DNA of 64,000 nt, taken from Faecalibacillus faecis. Lineage in GTDB: Bacteria > Bacillota_I > Bacilli_A > Erysipelotrichales > Coprobacillaceae. Each line of letters opens with the position of its first letter. Position 1 is the first letter of the stretch. The translations under genes and the position numbers were made by a program. The notes beneath the pieces were generated by a model, which was not told the origin of the DNA, searched no databases, and was given only the letters and a program-made list of their open reading frames with translations. The stretch spans positions 43,287-107,286 of the forward strand of contig NZ_PYLP01000007.1 of NCBI RefSeq assembly GCF_003024675.1, given 5' to 3'. Below are positions 55,322 through 63,868 of this stretch, piece by piece.

Positions 55322-57217
55322 CTAAGCGATAATTTCTTTCATAAATTCTTCATAATTATTTACTTCTAATAATTGTTCAAATTTCTTTGAATTAGCGACA
55401 ATACTTGATAGCCAATCAAAAAATATTTTTAATAAATGATTATCTGTTTCTCTAATTCCCAATAAAATAATAAATTTCACATCAAATTCTCCCCATTTCA
55501 CACTTCTATCTAAAATCAATACAGAAATACATGATTTTTTGGTAGATACTTCTATAGAATGCGGAACAGCAAAACCATACATAAATGAGGTTGCTGAGAC
55601 TGCTTCCCTTTTAAAAACATCTTCTTTGTATGCTTTTGTAGCTAAATCACTATCTATCAATTCATCACATAAATAATTTAAAATTTCTGTTGTATCATGA
55701 AATGTTTGATGAACATGAAATAAATTTTCTTTAATAAGTTTTTTTAACATCTTCACCACATCATTGTGATAAAGCTTATTATCTAATTCATTAAGAAGCT
55801 GAAATACTTTACTTTCATCTTCGTTATTTACAAATAAAGTTATTTGAAGAGTTGGTATGTCAAGTTGATGTTTTAAGGGAACTGTTGTTAAAATGAAATC
55901 TGGTTGACATTGTTCAACCTGCAATTCTTCAAAAAAATGAAATATCTCAAGAATTTCCATTCTCTCCCCAAATCTATTTTTTAATTTTTCTACACAAGGA
56001 ATAGATAACATTTGATTATGAGGAATGATGACTATTCCCCGATGGCGATATATGCTTTGGCTTCTTTCATAAGCTGCTCCCAAATGCAAAGCAAGAAATG
56101 CCAGCTCGTTTTCGTTAATAGTGTATCCTGTGCATTCAGTAATAACCTCACCAGAATGTACTGCCATTTCAAAAACCAAAGGGTATTTTCTTTTAATTTC
56201 CTTTAAATAAAGATTTGTAACTTTAACATTATTCACCTGTCTTTCCAATAAAGACTGTAAATGTGTAATTAATCCAAGTTTTAAATCATAATCATTTGAA
56301 AGATCTATACCAAAATATTCCTTTATTTTATCTATAATTGTATAAAAAATATATTTCAAATTTTCACTTTCTTTTTTATTTCGATTATAGAATTTTCCAC
56401 TTTTTCCCAATAAAAGATACGAAAATAAAACCACTTCATCTTCAATAACGGGTATATGTATCACTTGCGAAACTTTTGAAAAAAAATCTTTTGCCACCTT
56501 ATATTCTAAACTATCCTTAAGTTTTTCATTATAAGTTTTATCTTCAATATAGTTATGATTAATAATTCTTTCTATTGAAACACCTGCATGTATCATAATC
56601 ATAGGAAAACTCACATCTCTAATATAGTAATCATTCATTTCACAAACTTCTTCTAATATATCTTTAACTTCTAATAAATCAAAATTTTCCCATAAATCAG
56701 CGATAGAATTTAAATTCATAAAATTCCCTTTAGTTTCTTCTGTCAACAAATCTTTATAAAGTTTTCTTTTATCTGCTTCATCTCCTACTAGATAAATTGT
56801 ATTTTTATTACGAACAATTTTTAAACTTGAATAACTACTAATCATTCTTCTAATTTTCTTTAAATCATTATCTATTGAATATCCACTAATAAAAACTCGA
56901 TCTTGCAATTGAATTAAATTAATTTCACTTTCTTTAAACAATAATTCCTGTATTAGCCAAACACATCTTTCATGTGATGTTTGTGGAATAATTTCCTTGG
57001 GTTCAATATCTTGTTTTGATAAAAGTGTTTGATCGATATGATAACCTTTCCTTTTATCAGCACTAATTAACAAACAATCATAAAATTGATTAATATGCTC
57101 TATATCATTACGAATCGTACGATCTGTAACATTTAGAATATGCGCCATCTCTTTCCCAGTAATCCATTTTTTATCATTCAAAAGATCAATTACATGCATT
57201 TGTCGGTCATTTAACAT
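55322..57217 (-). CDS. PRD/PTS-domain transcriptional activator (BglG/LicR/MtlR-type)
   Basis: A 631-aa regulator started at 57217, where GGAGGG precedes MLNDRQMHVIDLLNDKKWITG. Order: HTH_11 winged helix (1-60), Mga-like HTH (80-150), PRD1 (about 180-285), PRD2 (about 290-395), an EIIB-Gat-like domain, then an EIIA (Fru/Mtl)-type domain with His in FAVPHSIEV. In the EIIB-like domain the usual Cys position appears replaced (GIVIIPHNQMLS). Such proteins are DNA-binding activators set by phosphorylation through EI/HPr and their cognate IIB. The twin palindromes suggest it controls itself and the PTS operon. Confidence 0.92.
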   Translation of the reverse strand: MLNDRQMHVIDLLNDKKWITGKEMAHILNVTDRTIRNDIEHINQFYDCLLISADKRKGYHIDQTLLSKQDIEPKEIIPQTSHERCVWLIQELLFKESEINLIQLQDRVFISGYSIDNDLKKIRRMISSYSSLKIVRNKNTIYLVGDEADKRKLYKDLLTEETKGNFMNLNSIADLWENFDLLEVKDILEEVCEMNDYYIRDVSFPMIMIHAGVSIERIINHNYIEDKTYNEKLKDSLEYKVAKDFFSKVSQVIHIPVIEDEVVLFSYLLLGKSGKFYNRNKKESENLKYIFYTIIDKIKEYFGIDLSNDYDLKLGLITHLQSLLERQVNNVKVTNLYLKEIKRKYPLVFEMAVHSGEVITECTGYTINENELAFLALHLGAAYERSQSIYRHRGIVIIPHNQMLSIPCVEKLKNRFGERMEILEIFHFFEELQVEQCQPDFILTTVPLKHQLDIPTLQITLFVNNEDESKVFQLLNELDNKLYHNDVVKMLKKLIKENLFHVHQTFHDTTEILNYLCDELIDSDLATKAYKEDVFKREAVSATSFMYGFAVPHSIEVSTKKSCISVLILDRSVKWGEFDVKFIILLGIRETDNHLLKIFFDWLSSIVANSKKFEQLLEVNNYEEFMKEIIA

Positions 57218-57241
57218 GTCTTTTTCCCTCCATTTATTATC

Positions 57242-57298
57242 ATTATAACAGTAAATTCTTTTACATAACATTAATTGTGTTTCCTAATTGTTAGGAAA
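57242..57298 (-). promoter_or_regulatory. Promoter of the PRD regulator with palindromic site
   Basis: The palindrome TTTCCTAACAATTAGGAAA (8-bp arms, 3-nt spacer, 57280-57298) is followed after 32 nt by -10 TATAAT (57242-57247) on the minus strand, and no clear -35. It has the same geometry as the PTS operon promoter. Confidence 0.7.
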
Positions 57299-57301
57299 TA
57301 C

Positions 57302-57325
57302 AAAAAAAACAAGGTTTCCCTTGTT
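57302..57325 (-). terminator. Terminator of the potassium-uptake operon
   Basis: AACAAGG-GAAA-CCTTGTT followed by TTTTTT on the minus strand, at the regulator stop codon. Confidence 0.85.
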
Positions 57326-58004
57326 AATCATTAAAACAATAACCAACCCCAACTTCCGTTACAATAAAATGAGGGTGATTCGTATCTTTTTCTATTTTTC
57401 TTCTTAAAGTTGCCATAAATACTCTTAAAGCATTTTGATTTGAATGATCTTGATAACCCCATATTTCTTTTTGAATATAATTATGTGTTAATACCTTTCC
57501 TCGATGTTCTATCAAAAGTTTCAACAGATTAAATTCAATTGGTGTTAAATGAATTTCCTGTTCATCAATCAATACCTTCCGTGAAATAAAATCTACATAC
57601 AAATAATCCTTTTGATAGATTTTCATTTCCTCTCCATCTTTTTTGGATAATCTTTTTGCTACTCTAATCCTTGCAAGAAGTTCTCCCATATAAAATGGTT
57701 TAACTACATAATCATTCGCCCCTAAATCAAGTGCTTTTATTTTTTCTTGTTCTTCTAAACGTGCCGAAACAACGATAATAGGCTTTGCGGATATTTTTCT
57801 AATTTCTTCAATAATTTCCAAACCATCCATATCTGGAAGTCCCAAATCCAAAATAACAATATCTGGTTGATGACTATAAAACAAACTCAATGCTTCATGT
57901 CCTTGACTTGTCATCAAAATACGATATCCTTCTTGTTCAAAAGACATTTGTAGAAAATGAGAAATATAGGGATCATCTTCTACAATCATGATTAAATCAT
58001 TCAT
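57324..58004 (-). CDS. kdpE: KdpE-like response regulator
   Basis: An OmpR/PhoB-class regulator, 226 aa. Receiver: IVEDDP at 8-13, phospho-acceptor Asp53 in ILDLGLPDMDG, VVSARL and KPF. The winged helix ends VTEVGVGYCFND, the KdpE-like tail. Its ATG overlaps the kinase stop. In Escherichia coli KdpE drives kdpFABC; here no Kdp ATPase is seen, and the linked targets are ktrA/ktrB. A 7-N4-7 direct repeat over the -35 of the operon promoter is the likely binding site. Confidence 0.85.
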   Translation of the reverse strand: MNDLIMIVEDDPYISHFLQMSFEQEGYRILMTSQGHEALSLFYSHQPDIVILDLGLPDMDGLEIIEEIRKISAKPIIVVSARLEEQEKIKALDLGANDYVVKPFYMGELLARIRVAKRLSKKDGEEMKIYQKDYLYVDFISRKVLIDEQEIHLTPIEFNLLKLLIEHRGKVLTHNYIQKEIWGYQDHSNQNALRVFMATLRRKIEKDTNHPHFIVTEVGVGYCFND

Positions 58005-59365
58005 TAAACATTCAACTCCTCATTAGGAATAGTAAAAACAAAACAAGCTCCTTGTACATCATTCTTTGCTTCAATCTCTCCACCATGAGCTTGAATGATG
58101 GCTTTACAAATAGCCAGTCCTAATCCTATTCCTTTTTGACTATCATTTGAAATATTTGCATCTGTCACAAATTCATCAAAAATATGTTCTAATATATTTT
58201 TAGAAATACCAATTCCTGTGTCTTTGATACTAAACTCTATAGCATCTTTTATCTTTTTTACTTGTATAGTGATTTGATCCTTTTCTTTTGTATATTTTAA
58301 GGCATTACTTAAAATATTAATAAGTACTTGTACCATAAGTTTTCCATCAACATTGACTAATAATAAATCATCTGGTACTTCTACTTTAACATTCCTTTTT
58401 TCAAGTTCTGGTAAATGATGGATAGCTTCATAAATCAAATCATCAACAACCTCTAAGTTTTTATGTAAAATTAAATTACCGCTTTCTATTTTAGACATAT
58501 TCAAAATATTTTCAACAATTTGTGTCAACCAATGAGCTTGATTATGAATATCTTTTGCCAGTGAATAAATATCCTCACGACTAAGATTTTCTTGATCCAT
58601 CATCAATTGACTTGCCCCTACAATTCCTGTAAGTGGTGTCCTTAAATCATGAGAAATGCTTCTTAACATACTATTAAGCATATGTTCTCTTTCCATGGCT
58701 ACTTTTATTTTTTCTTGTTCTAAATAAGTCAGTTCTCTTTCTAAAGCATTGCCTAATTGATTCGCTGCTGCTTTAATAATAATCATTTGATCTTCATTTA
58801 AGTCTTGTTGACTTATAATTTCAATACTTCCTAAAACTCGATTTATTCCTATAATAGGAATTATTTTTTTACTTTCTTCTTTTATTTCCAAGGAAATATT
58901 TACTTCTATTTGAACACTTTCTTCAATATATTGTGTTCCTTTAGCCAAAATATGTTCTATCCCTGAAACATTTAATAATCTTTCTGATAAAATATAAAGC
59001 TGTTTTGAAATACTTTCATTCTTTTTTGAAATAATAATTTGTTTTTGAAAACGATCTGTCAAACTACATGCAATAATAGAGGTCATCAAAAAGAATATAA
59101 TAAGCATAAAATCATTAGGATCACTAATATGAAAATCATAATTAGGATTAATATATAAAAAGTTAAAACATAAAACACTAACGATAGAAGCTAATAAACC
59201 ATAAAAATAACCTTTCGTAAAAGTCGCAATCAACAAAACACCAACAATAAAAACCATTAAAATATTTTCTTTACCAATACTCATTGAATTTAATGTTTGA
59301 GAACAAAATAATTCAATAGAAATAATAACTATAAAATAGATAAAATAACGAATTTTTTCTTTCAT
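58004..59365 (-). CDS. kdpD: KdpD-like sensor histidine kinase lacking the N-terminal KdpD domain
   Basis: A 454-aa kinase started at 59365 (AGGTGG upstream). Four TM helices within the first 115 residues form the DUF4118 domain of KdpD (LCFNFLYINPNYDFHISDPND). A GAF-like linker, the HisKA box RSISHDLRTPLTGIVGASQLM and the HATPase domain (NILSNALKYTKEKD, DTGIGIS, GIGLGLAICKAIIQAHGG) follow. The roughly 370-residue cytoplasmic KdpD/Usp domain of the classical enzyme is absent. It probably senses K+ or ionic strength. It follows ktrA in the operon. Confidence 0.87.
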   Translation of the reverse strand: MKEKIRYFIYFIVIISIELFCSQTLNSMSIGKENILMVFIVGVLLIATFTKGYFYGLLASIVSVLCFNFLYINPNYDFHISDPNDFMLIIFFLMTSIIACSLTDRFQKQIIISKKNESISKQLYILSERLLNVSGIEHILAKGTQYIEESVQIEVNISLEIKEESKKIIPIIGINRVLGSIEIISQQDLNEDQMIIIKAAANQLGNALERELTYLEQEKIKVAMEREHMLNSMLRSISHDLRTPLTGIVGASQLMMDQENLSREDIYSLAKDIHNQAHWLTQIVENILNMSKIESGNLILHKNLEVVDDLIYEAIHHLPELEKRNVKVEVPDDLLLVNVDGKLMVQVLINILSNALKYTKEKDQITIQVKKIKDAIEFSIKDTGIGISKNILEHIFDEFVTDANISNDSQKGIGLGLAICKAIIQAHGGEIEAKNDVQGACFVFTIPNEELNV

Positions 59366-59382
59366 ATTACCACCTAAAGATA

Positions 59383-60036
59383 TCATGACATACACTTTAA
59401 GATCATATCAACATCTTTTTTCTTACCAATAACTAAAAGATGATCTTCTACGTTAAAGACATAATCAACAGATGGCAGAAAATCCGTTTTATATTCTTTT
59501 TTTATACCTATAATATAAACATGAAAAGCAGCACGAACATTCGTTTGCTTAATCGTTTTTCCAAGCCATTGTCTAAGTGCTGGAATTTCATAAATAGAAT
59601 ACTCATTATCCAATTCAACATAATCATATAAGTTATCATTACTTACGCGAATAGCAAGTTTTTCTGCACTATCACGATTTGGATAAATCACTTCATCCGC
59701 TCCATTTTTTAATAAAAATTTGGCATGAATATCTCTCGTTGCTTGTGAAATAACATACTTTGCACCCAATTCTTTTAAAAGACTTGTTATTTCTAAACTA
59801 CTTTGAAAGTTTGTTCCGATACATACAAAACAAATATCAAAATTAGCAACACCAAAACTTCTTAAAACATCTTCATTAGTACAATCCCCAATCTTAATGT
59901 TAGAAATTAATTTTGTGAGATCTTCTAAACGTGACTCATCTTTATCAACGATCATCACTTCATTACCAAGTGAAATCATATTATTTGTAAGATGGTGTCC
60001 AAAACGACCCATTCCTATAATTAAAACTGTTTTCAT
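59383..60036 (-). CDS. ktrA: K+ uptake regulatory subunit KtrA/TrkA
   Basis: A 217-aa RCK protein that gates KtrB. The N-terminal NAD/ATP-binding domain has VLIIGMGRFGHHL (GxGxxG at 7-12) and acidic VDKDESRLEDL. The RCK_C domain from about 135 is the region that binds c-di-AMP in other Bacillota KtrA/C. Strong ribosome site TAGGAGGAG. It is downstream of ktrB and upstream of the KdpD-like kinase. CdaA at 13 kb makes the c-di-AMP ligand. Confidence 0.92.
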   Translation of the reverse strand: MKTVLIIGMGRFGHHLTNNMISLGNEVMIVDKDESRLEDLTKLISNIKIGDCTNEDVLRSFGVANFDICFVCIGTNFQSSLEITSLLKELGAKYVISQATRDIHAKFLLKNGADEVIYPNRDSAEKLAIRVSNDNLYDYVELDNEYSIYEIPALRQWLGKTIKQTNVRAAFHVYIIGIKKEYKTDFLPSVDYVFNVEDHLLVIGKKKDVDMILKCMS

Positions 60037-60044
60037 AACTCCTC

Positions 60045-61370
60045 CTATCCAATAGCAATTTTCTCTACTGGATTTTTACAATTTGATATTCTTTTTTTCT
60101 TTGTAAGAGACATCGCTAAAGTTAAGCTTCCTACTCTTCCACAATACATTAATAAAATAACAACTATTTTAGAAACAACTGAAAGTTGCCGTGTAATTCC
60201 TGTTGATATACCTACTGTACCTAATGCTGAAAAAACTTCAAAAAAAACATCTTGCATAGGTAATGTAGGCTGATTATCAAAAATAACCATTGAACTTACA
60301 ATAATAAATATAAAATTAATTAAAAATACAGATGTTGCTTTTTTTATTGTTTTACTATCAAAGCGTCGGTTAAAAGCATTTGCTTCACTCTTATTTGTCA
60401 TTGTTGCATAAACAAAAATCAACAAGACACTGAAAGTCGTAGTTTTAATACCACCTGCTGTTGATCCTGGACTTCCCCCAACAAACATCAAAAGCATCAT
60501 CAATAAACTGGTTGCCGGTCTTAAATTGGAAACATCGATCGTATTAAATCCTGCTGTACGACAAGTAACTGATTGAAACAATGAAGCAAGAATCGCTTCT
60601 TCTTGATTTAAAGAAGCCAATGAATGATGACATTCAAAAACATAAAAAAGAAAAGCGCCTCCTAAAATAAAAAGAAATGATGAAACAAGAACGATTTTTG
60701 TTTGTAATAAATAATTTCTAAACTTAAATTTCTTTTCATAGAGATCTTGCCAAACAATAAAACCAAGACCACCAATAATAATTAAAACCATAATTGTTAT
60801 ATTCACAATTAAATTGGAAGCATAAGGAACAAGAGAACCATAAGGTTCAAGAGTTCCTAACACATCAAATCCTGCATTACAAAATGCAGAGATGGCATGA
60901 AATATTCCTAAATAAACACCTCTAGAAATTCCAAATTTTTCACTAAAAACAACACTTAAAATGATAGCACCTATTCCTTCAAAAAGAAAAGTCCCTTTAA
61001 TAATATGTTTAACCAGTTTTACCCCACCAGAAAGCTTTAAAGAATTCACACTTTCTTCAATCAAACCTCTTTGTCTTAAACTAATTTTTTTCTTCAGATA
61101 TGTTGCTAGAAAAACACCAATCGTGATAAAACCCAAGCCCCCAATTTGAATCAAAATCAAAATAACAATCTGACCAAATAGTGTCCAATGTGTCGCTGTA
61201 TCATACACAACCAGTCCAGTTACACAGGTTGCACTCGTCGCTGTAAACAAAGCATCTAAAAAATCAGTTTGTTCACTTGCCCATGGCATTAAAAGTAAAC
61301 ACGTTCCAATCAAAATAACAAGAGCAAAGCCTAATGCTATGATCTCAACATTTGTTCTTCTTTTGATCAT
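60045..61370 (-). CDS. ktrB: K+ channel-like transporter KtrB/TrkH
   Basis: A 441-aa membrane protein of the Trk/Ktr/HKT superfamily with four M1-P-M2 repeats. The P-loop glycines are visible: SATCVTGLVV, AFCNAGFD, TCRTAGFN and LGTVGISTG. They form the K+ selectivity filter. Its start overlaps the 140-aa gene by 26 bp and has no clear ribosome site at the usual spacing, so it is likely coupled translationally. It works with KtrA. Confidence 0.94.
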   Translation of the reverse strand: MIKRRTNVEIIALGFALVILIGTCLLLMPWASEQTDFLDALFTATSATCVTGLVVYDTATHWTLFGQIVILILIQIGGLGFITIGVFLATYLKKKISLRQRGLIEESVNSLKLSGGVKLVKHIIKGTFLFEGIGAIILSVVFSEKFGISRGVYLGIFHAISAFCNAGFDVLGTLEPYGSLVPYASNLIVNITIMVLIIIGGLGFIVWQDLYEKKFKFRNYLLQTKIVLVSSFLFILGGAFLFYVFECHHSLASLNQEEAILASLFQSVTCRTAGFNTIDVSNLRPATSLLMMLLMFVGGSPGSTAGGIKTTTFSVLLIFVYATMTNKSEANAFNRRFDSKTIKKATSVFLINFIFIIVSSMVIFDNQPTLPMQDVFFEVFSALGTVGISTGITRQLSVVSKIVVILLMYCGRVGSLTLAMSLTKKKRISNCKNPVEKIAIG

Positions 61371-61767
61371 ATAATTTTTTTATAATCCTTTCTATATCTT
61401 CCTTTTTTTGAAAGATATCAATATTATCACTGTAAAGTTCTATATAGTTTTGTTCACCACATAAAGCATAGACATGGGTATTAAACATATCTCTTTGAAT
61501 ACGATAATTCATCAATAAATTGTAATAATCATCCTGACAACAAAGAATCACATATTGATAACTTTGTTCAAATTGATAAATATCTTGTTTGCTCATACAT
61601 TTAATTTTTTTATTTTCATATTTTTTAATATCTTTATATTGATCTTCATAAATAACCAATACATCTGGATGTTCTATAGTATCTAATACATCATCTACTT
61701 TTATCATTTGTCGATAAATAATAACTAAAATACCAATCAAAACAACCACTAACATATAATTTATCAT
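61345..61767 (-). CDS. Small membrane protein with degenerate RCK-like domain, first gene of the K+ operon
   Basis: A 140-aa protein: one N-terminal TM helix (NYMLVVVLIGILVIIY), then a soluble domain with alternating strand/helix pattern (VLVIYEDQYKDIKKYENKK, YQYVILCCQDDYYNLLMN, VYALCGEQNYIELY). This recalls a Rossmann/TrkA-N fold whose GxGxxG loop is lost, but I do not recognise a family. It overlaps ktrB by 26 bp and is co-transcribed from the KdpE-type promoter. A possible membrane-bound modulator of KtrAB. Confidence 0.6.
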   Translation of the reverse strand: MINYMLVVVLIGILVIIYRQMIKVDDVLDTIEHPDVLVIYEDQYKDIKKYENKKIKCMSKQDIYQFEQSYQYVILCCQDDYYNLLMNYRIQRDMFNTHVYALCGEQNYIELYSDNIDIFQKKEDIERIIKKLYDQKKNKC

Positions 61768-61788
61768 AGTAATCCCCTTTTTACTTTT

Positions 61789-61824
61789 ATTATAAAATTA
61801 GAGGCATTAAGATAGTGTTAAGAT
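61789..61824 (-). promoter_or_regulatory. Promoter of the K+ operon with 7-N4-7 direct repeat
   Basis: Minus strand: ATCTTAA at 61818-61824 and again at 61807-61813, 11 bp apart, then -10 TATAAT at 61789-61794. The repeats overlap the -35 position, the standard layout of OmpR/PhoB-family activator sites. The operon's own KdpE-like regulator is the probable binder. Confidence 0.65.
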
Positions 61825-61855
61825 ACATCCTTTAACCATTAATAAAACATAAATA

Positions 61856-61883
61856 AAAAGGATCAAGATAATTCTTGACCCTA
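61856..61883 (-). terminator. Terminator after the 529-aa membrane protein gene
   Basis: GGTCAAGA-ATTA-TCTTGATCC followed by TTTTTATTTAT on the minus strand; it overlaps the stop codon. Confidence 0.85.
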
Positions 61884-63470
61884 CCAATAATCTCTTTGTT
61901 GATCTGTGACTTCTAATGTTTTTGTATTTACTAAATAGAAATCAACAAGACTTAGTGTACTCGTTTTTTTTATATACTTTTCTAAAACAATTTCATAATC
62001 TTCATCATTATTTTTATATTTATTAAAAACAAGAGATAATGTATATTCATCATTTGTACTTACAACTGCATAAGGATAACCTTTTGCATTCAATTGGTAA
62101 TCAAAGCATGGATTTTCTAATTTATTTTGTGCTATTAAAAGATTATAAACCTTTTCAAAATAAACTCTTTCTGGATCATTTCCTAAATCAGTCGTATCAC
62201 TTTCTTGTTCTATGGTATCTTGATTGGATTCTTCTGTTTGATTTTGTGACTCATTTTTATCTGTATCTTCATTGCTTGTTTGAGAGTCAGACATTTCAAA
62301 AGAATCTGTCGCTAAATAAAGTTTTAAATCTCGATTATTAGAAAGCTCATAGACTCTGATATCTTTTTGTTTTTCTAAAATATAAATAAAGTAATAATCC
62401 TTTTTATATTTAAAATAAAGCATATGGTTATTGACTCTATGCAACTTCACTATCTCGGGTGAACTGTTCTTTTCAAAATAAGCTTTATCATCTTTAATAG
62501 TTAAAGTATAGTGTGATGAAATATAGGTTCCTAAATACATGTGATTATTGATTTTAGAAAAGAGTTTATCATTTTTAGTTTCATTTTCTAAAGAAATCAC
62601 TTCTATTTTTTGATTTTCTAAAAGATAAAGCACACTTTGATAATTTCCTACTTCTGCCTTATTAGAAACATTCTTTATTTGTCTTTCTAACTTTCCATAA
62701 CCTTTTTTATAATGACTATAAAGTGTAAGCTTTTGATCTTGTCGTGTATAAACCCTACCATTATCTAAACGATGAATATCATTACTTACAATAAACGGTA
62801 AAGCAATATAAAAGATAATCAATAATAGACTCACATAAAGACCAATTCCTTTTTTAAACTTCTTTGCTACAAAAAAGATAAACGCTACTCCTAATAGAAT
62901 ACTTGTTATTTGAATAACAGGTATAAGAATCGTTGAAAAAGAAACCATTTCAATATTATTTACATAACTATAAATACTACCTAATACAAGATTCCCTAAA
63001 CTTAATGAAAAAAACATAACAAGAATTGCCATACAAAAAATAAAGAGTTTTGTTTTTTTAACATTTATAGGTTTTGTATTCTTCGCAAATTGATTTAAAT
63101 AATCATAGAGTTTTTCATCTTTTTCTATCATAATAGAATAATCAATAAAATTCAAAGTTATGGTTTCTTTTGAAACAACATAATTTTGCAGATCTTTCAT
63201 TTCAATGAATGTATTGTTATAAAAGAAACGATGATCTTCATCAATATAAACCAGGTCATATCCTAATATTTTTTTCTTTTTTCTGAAATTTAAATTGATA
63301 ATGGCCATAGCAGCCACAAAAAGAATAATCCAGGCATAATCGAAATCATATAAAATACTTTCCAAAGCAAAAGCTAATAGTAAAACATATAAAGATAAAG
63401 TAGCCAATTGTTTATACATTTGTTGTTTGATTATATTCTGATATTCAAATTCTTTAATATGTAATTCCAT
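61881..63470 (-). CDS. Multi-TM membrane protein with acidic linker, function unknown
   Basis: A 529-aa protein started at 63470, with AGAGGTGAT upstream. It has two TM helices near 22-60, a basic segment, then three TM helices between about 143 and 235 and an extracellular part. A low-complexity Ser/Gln/Glu/Thr/Asp stretch (SQTSNEDTDKNESQNQTEES) lies near 400. The C-terminal domain of about 90 residues resembles small lipoprotein-type folds (LNAKGYPYAVVSTNDEYTLS). I do not recognise the family. It lies immediately downstream of the hydrolase remnant. Confidence 0.6.
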   Translation of the reverse strand: MELHIKEFEYQNIIKQQMYKQLATLSLYVLLLAFALESILYDFDYAWIILFVAAMAIINLNFRKKKKILGYDLVYIDEDHRFFYNNTFIEMKDLQNYVVSKETITLNFIDYSIMIEKDEKLYDYLNQFAKNTKPINVKKTKLFIFCMAILVMFFSLSLGNLVLGSIYSYVNNIEMVSFSTILIPVIQITSILLGVAFIFFVAKKFKKGIGLYVSLLLIIFYIALPFIVSNDIHRLDNGRVYTRQDQKLTLYSHYKKGYGKLERQIKNVSNKAEVGNYQSVLYLLENQKIEVISLENETKNDKLFSKINNHMYLGTYISSHYTLTIKDDKAYFEKNSSPEIVKLHRVNNHMLYFKYKKDYYFIYILEKQKDIRVYELSNNRDLKLYLATDSFEMSDSQTSNEDTDKNESQNQTEESNQDTIEQESDTTDLGNDPERVYFEKVYNLLIAQNKLENPCFDYQLNAKGYPYAVVSTNDEYTLSLVFNKYKNNDEDYEIVLEKYIKKTSTLSLVDFYLVNTKTLEVTDQQRDYW

Positions 63471-63494
63471 AGATATCACCTCTTTTATTTTAAG

Positions 63495-63701
63495 TTATTG
63501 ATGTTTATCTAAAAAAGCAATGATTGTTTGATAAACGTCTTCATTATAAAAAATACTTCTTCCATGATCTGCGTCATGAACTCTACCAAAGGTTACTTCA
63601 TAATGATATTCTTTTAATTTTTCATAAAGTTCAATACTTTGGGTGATTGGTACAACATGATCTTTATCACCATGAAGGATAAGAAAAGGTGGTAAATTCA
63701 T
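63495..63701 (-). pseudogene. Alpha/beta hydrolase C-terminal fragment (5' end lost to an IS insertion)
   Basis: The 68-aa frame carries the last part of an esterase/peptidase S9-type hydrolase. PPFLILHGDKDHVVP holds the catalytic Asp of the triad and VHDADHGRSIF the catalytic His. The nucleophile Ser and most of the fold are missing. The sequence upstream (63702 on) is the left end of an IS1634-type element, so the rest of the gene should resume beyond that element outside the window. Confidence 0.8.
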
Positions 63702-63708
63702 CCAATGG

Positions 63709-63745
63709 CATGAACTTAAGATATAATCTTAGGTTCATGTCTTTT
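63709..63745 (+). terminator. IS left-end hairpin, terminator-like
   Basis: CATGAAC-T-TAAGAT and ATCTTA-G-GTTCATG form a 14-bp stem with one G-U, followed by TCTTTTTATTTTT on the plus strand. It could shield the transposase gene from outside transcription, as IS left ends often do. Confidence 0.65.
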
Positions 63746-63868
63746 TATTTTTATCCTTTTTTTATAATAGTATCTCATATTTCTTTTTATGTAGTATAGG
63801 GTATATAATCTTATTACTTTTAATTTAAATATATTTATTATATATTTGTAGTATAGGATGGTGATGTT

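Noticed and set aside
57324..61767. Full Kdp system (kdpFABC)
   Set aside because: Only KdpD/KdpE-like regulators are present; the transport genes are of Ktr/Trk type and no P-type ATPase gene is in the window.
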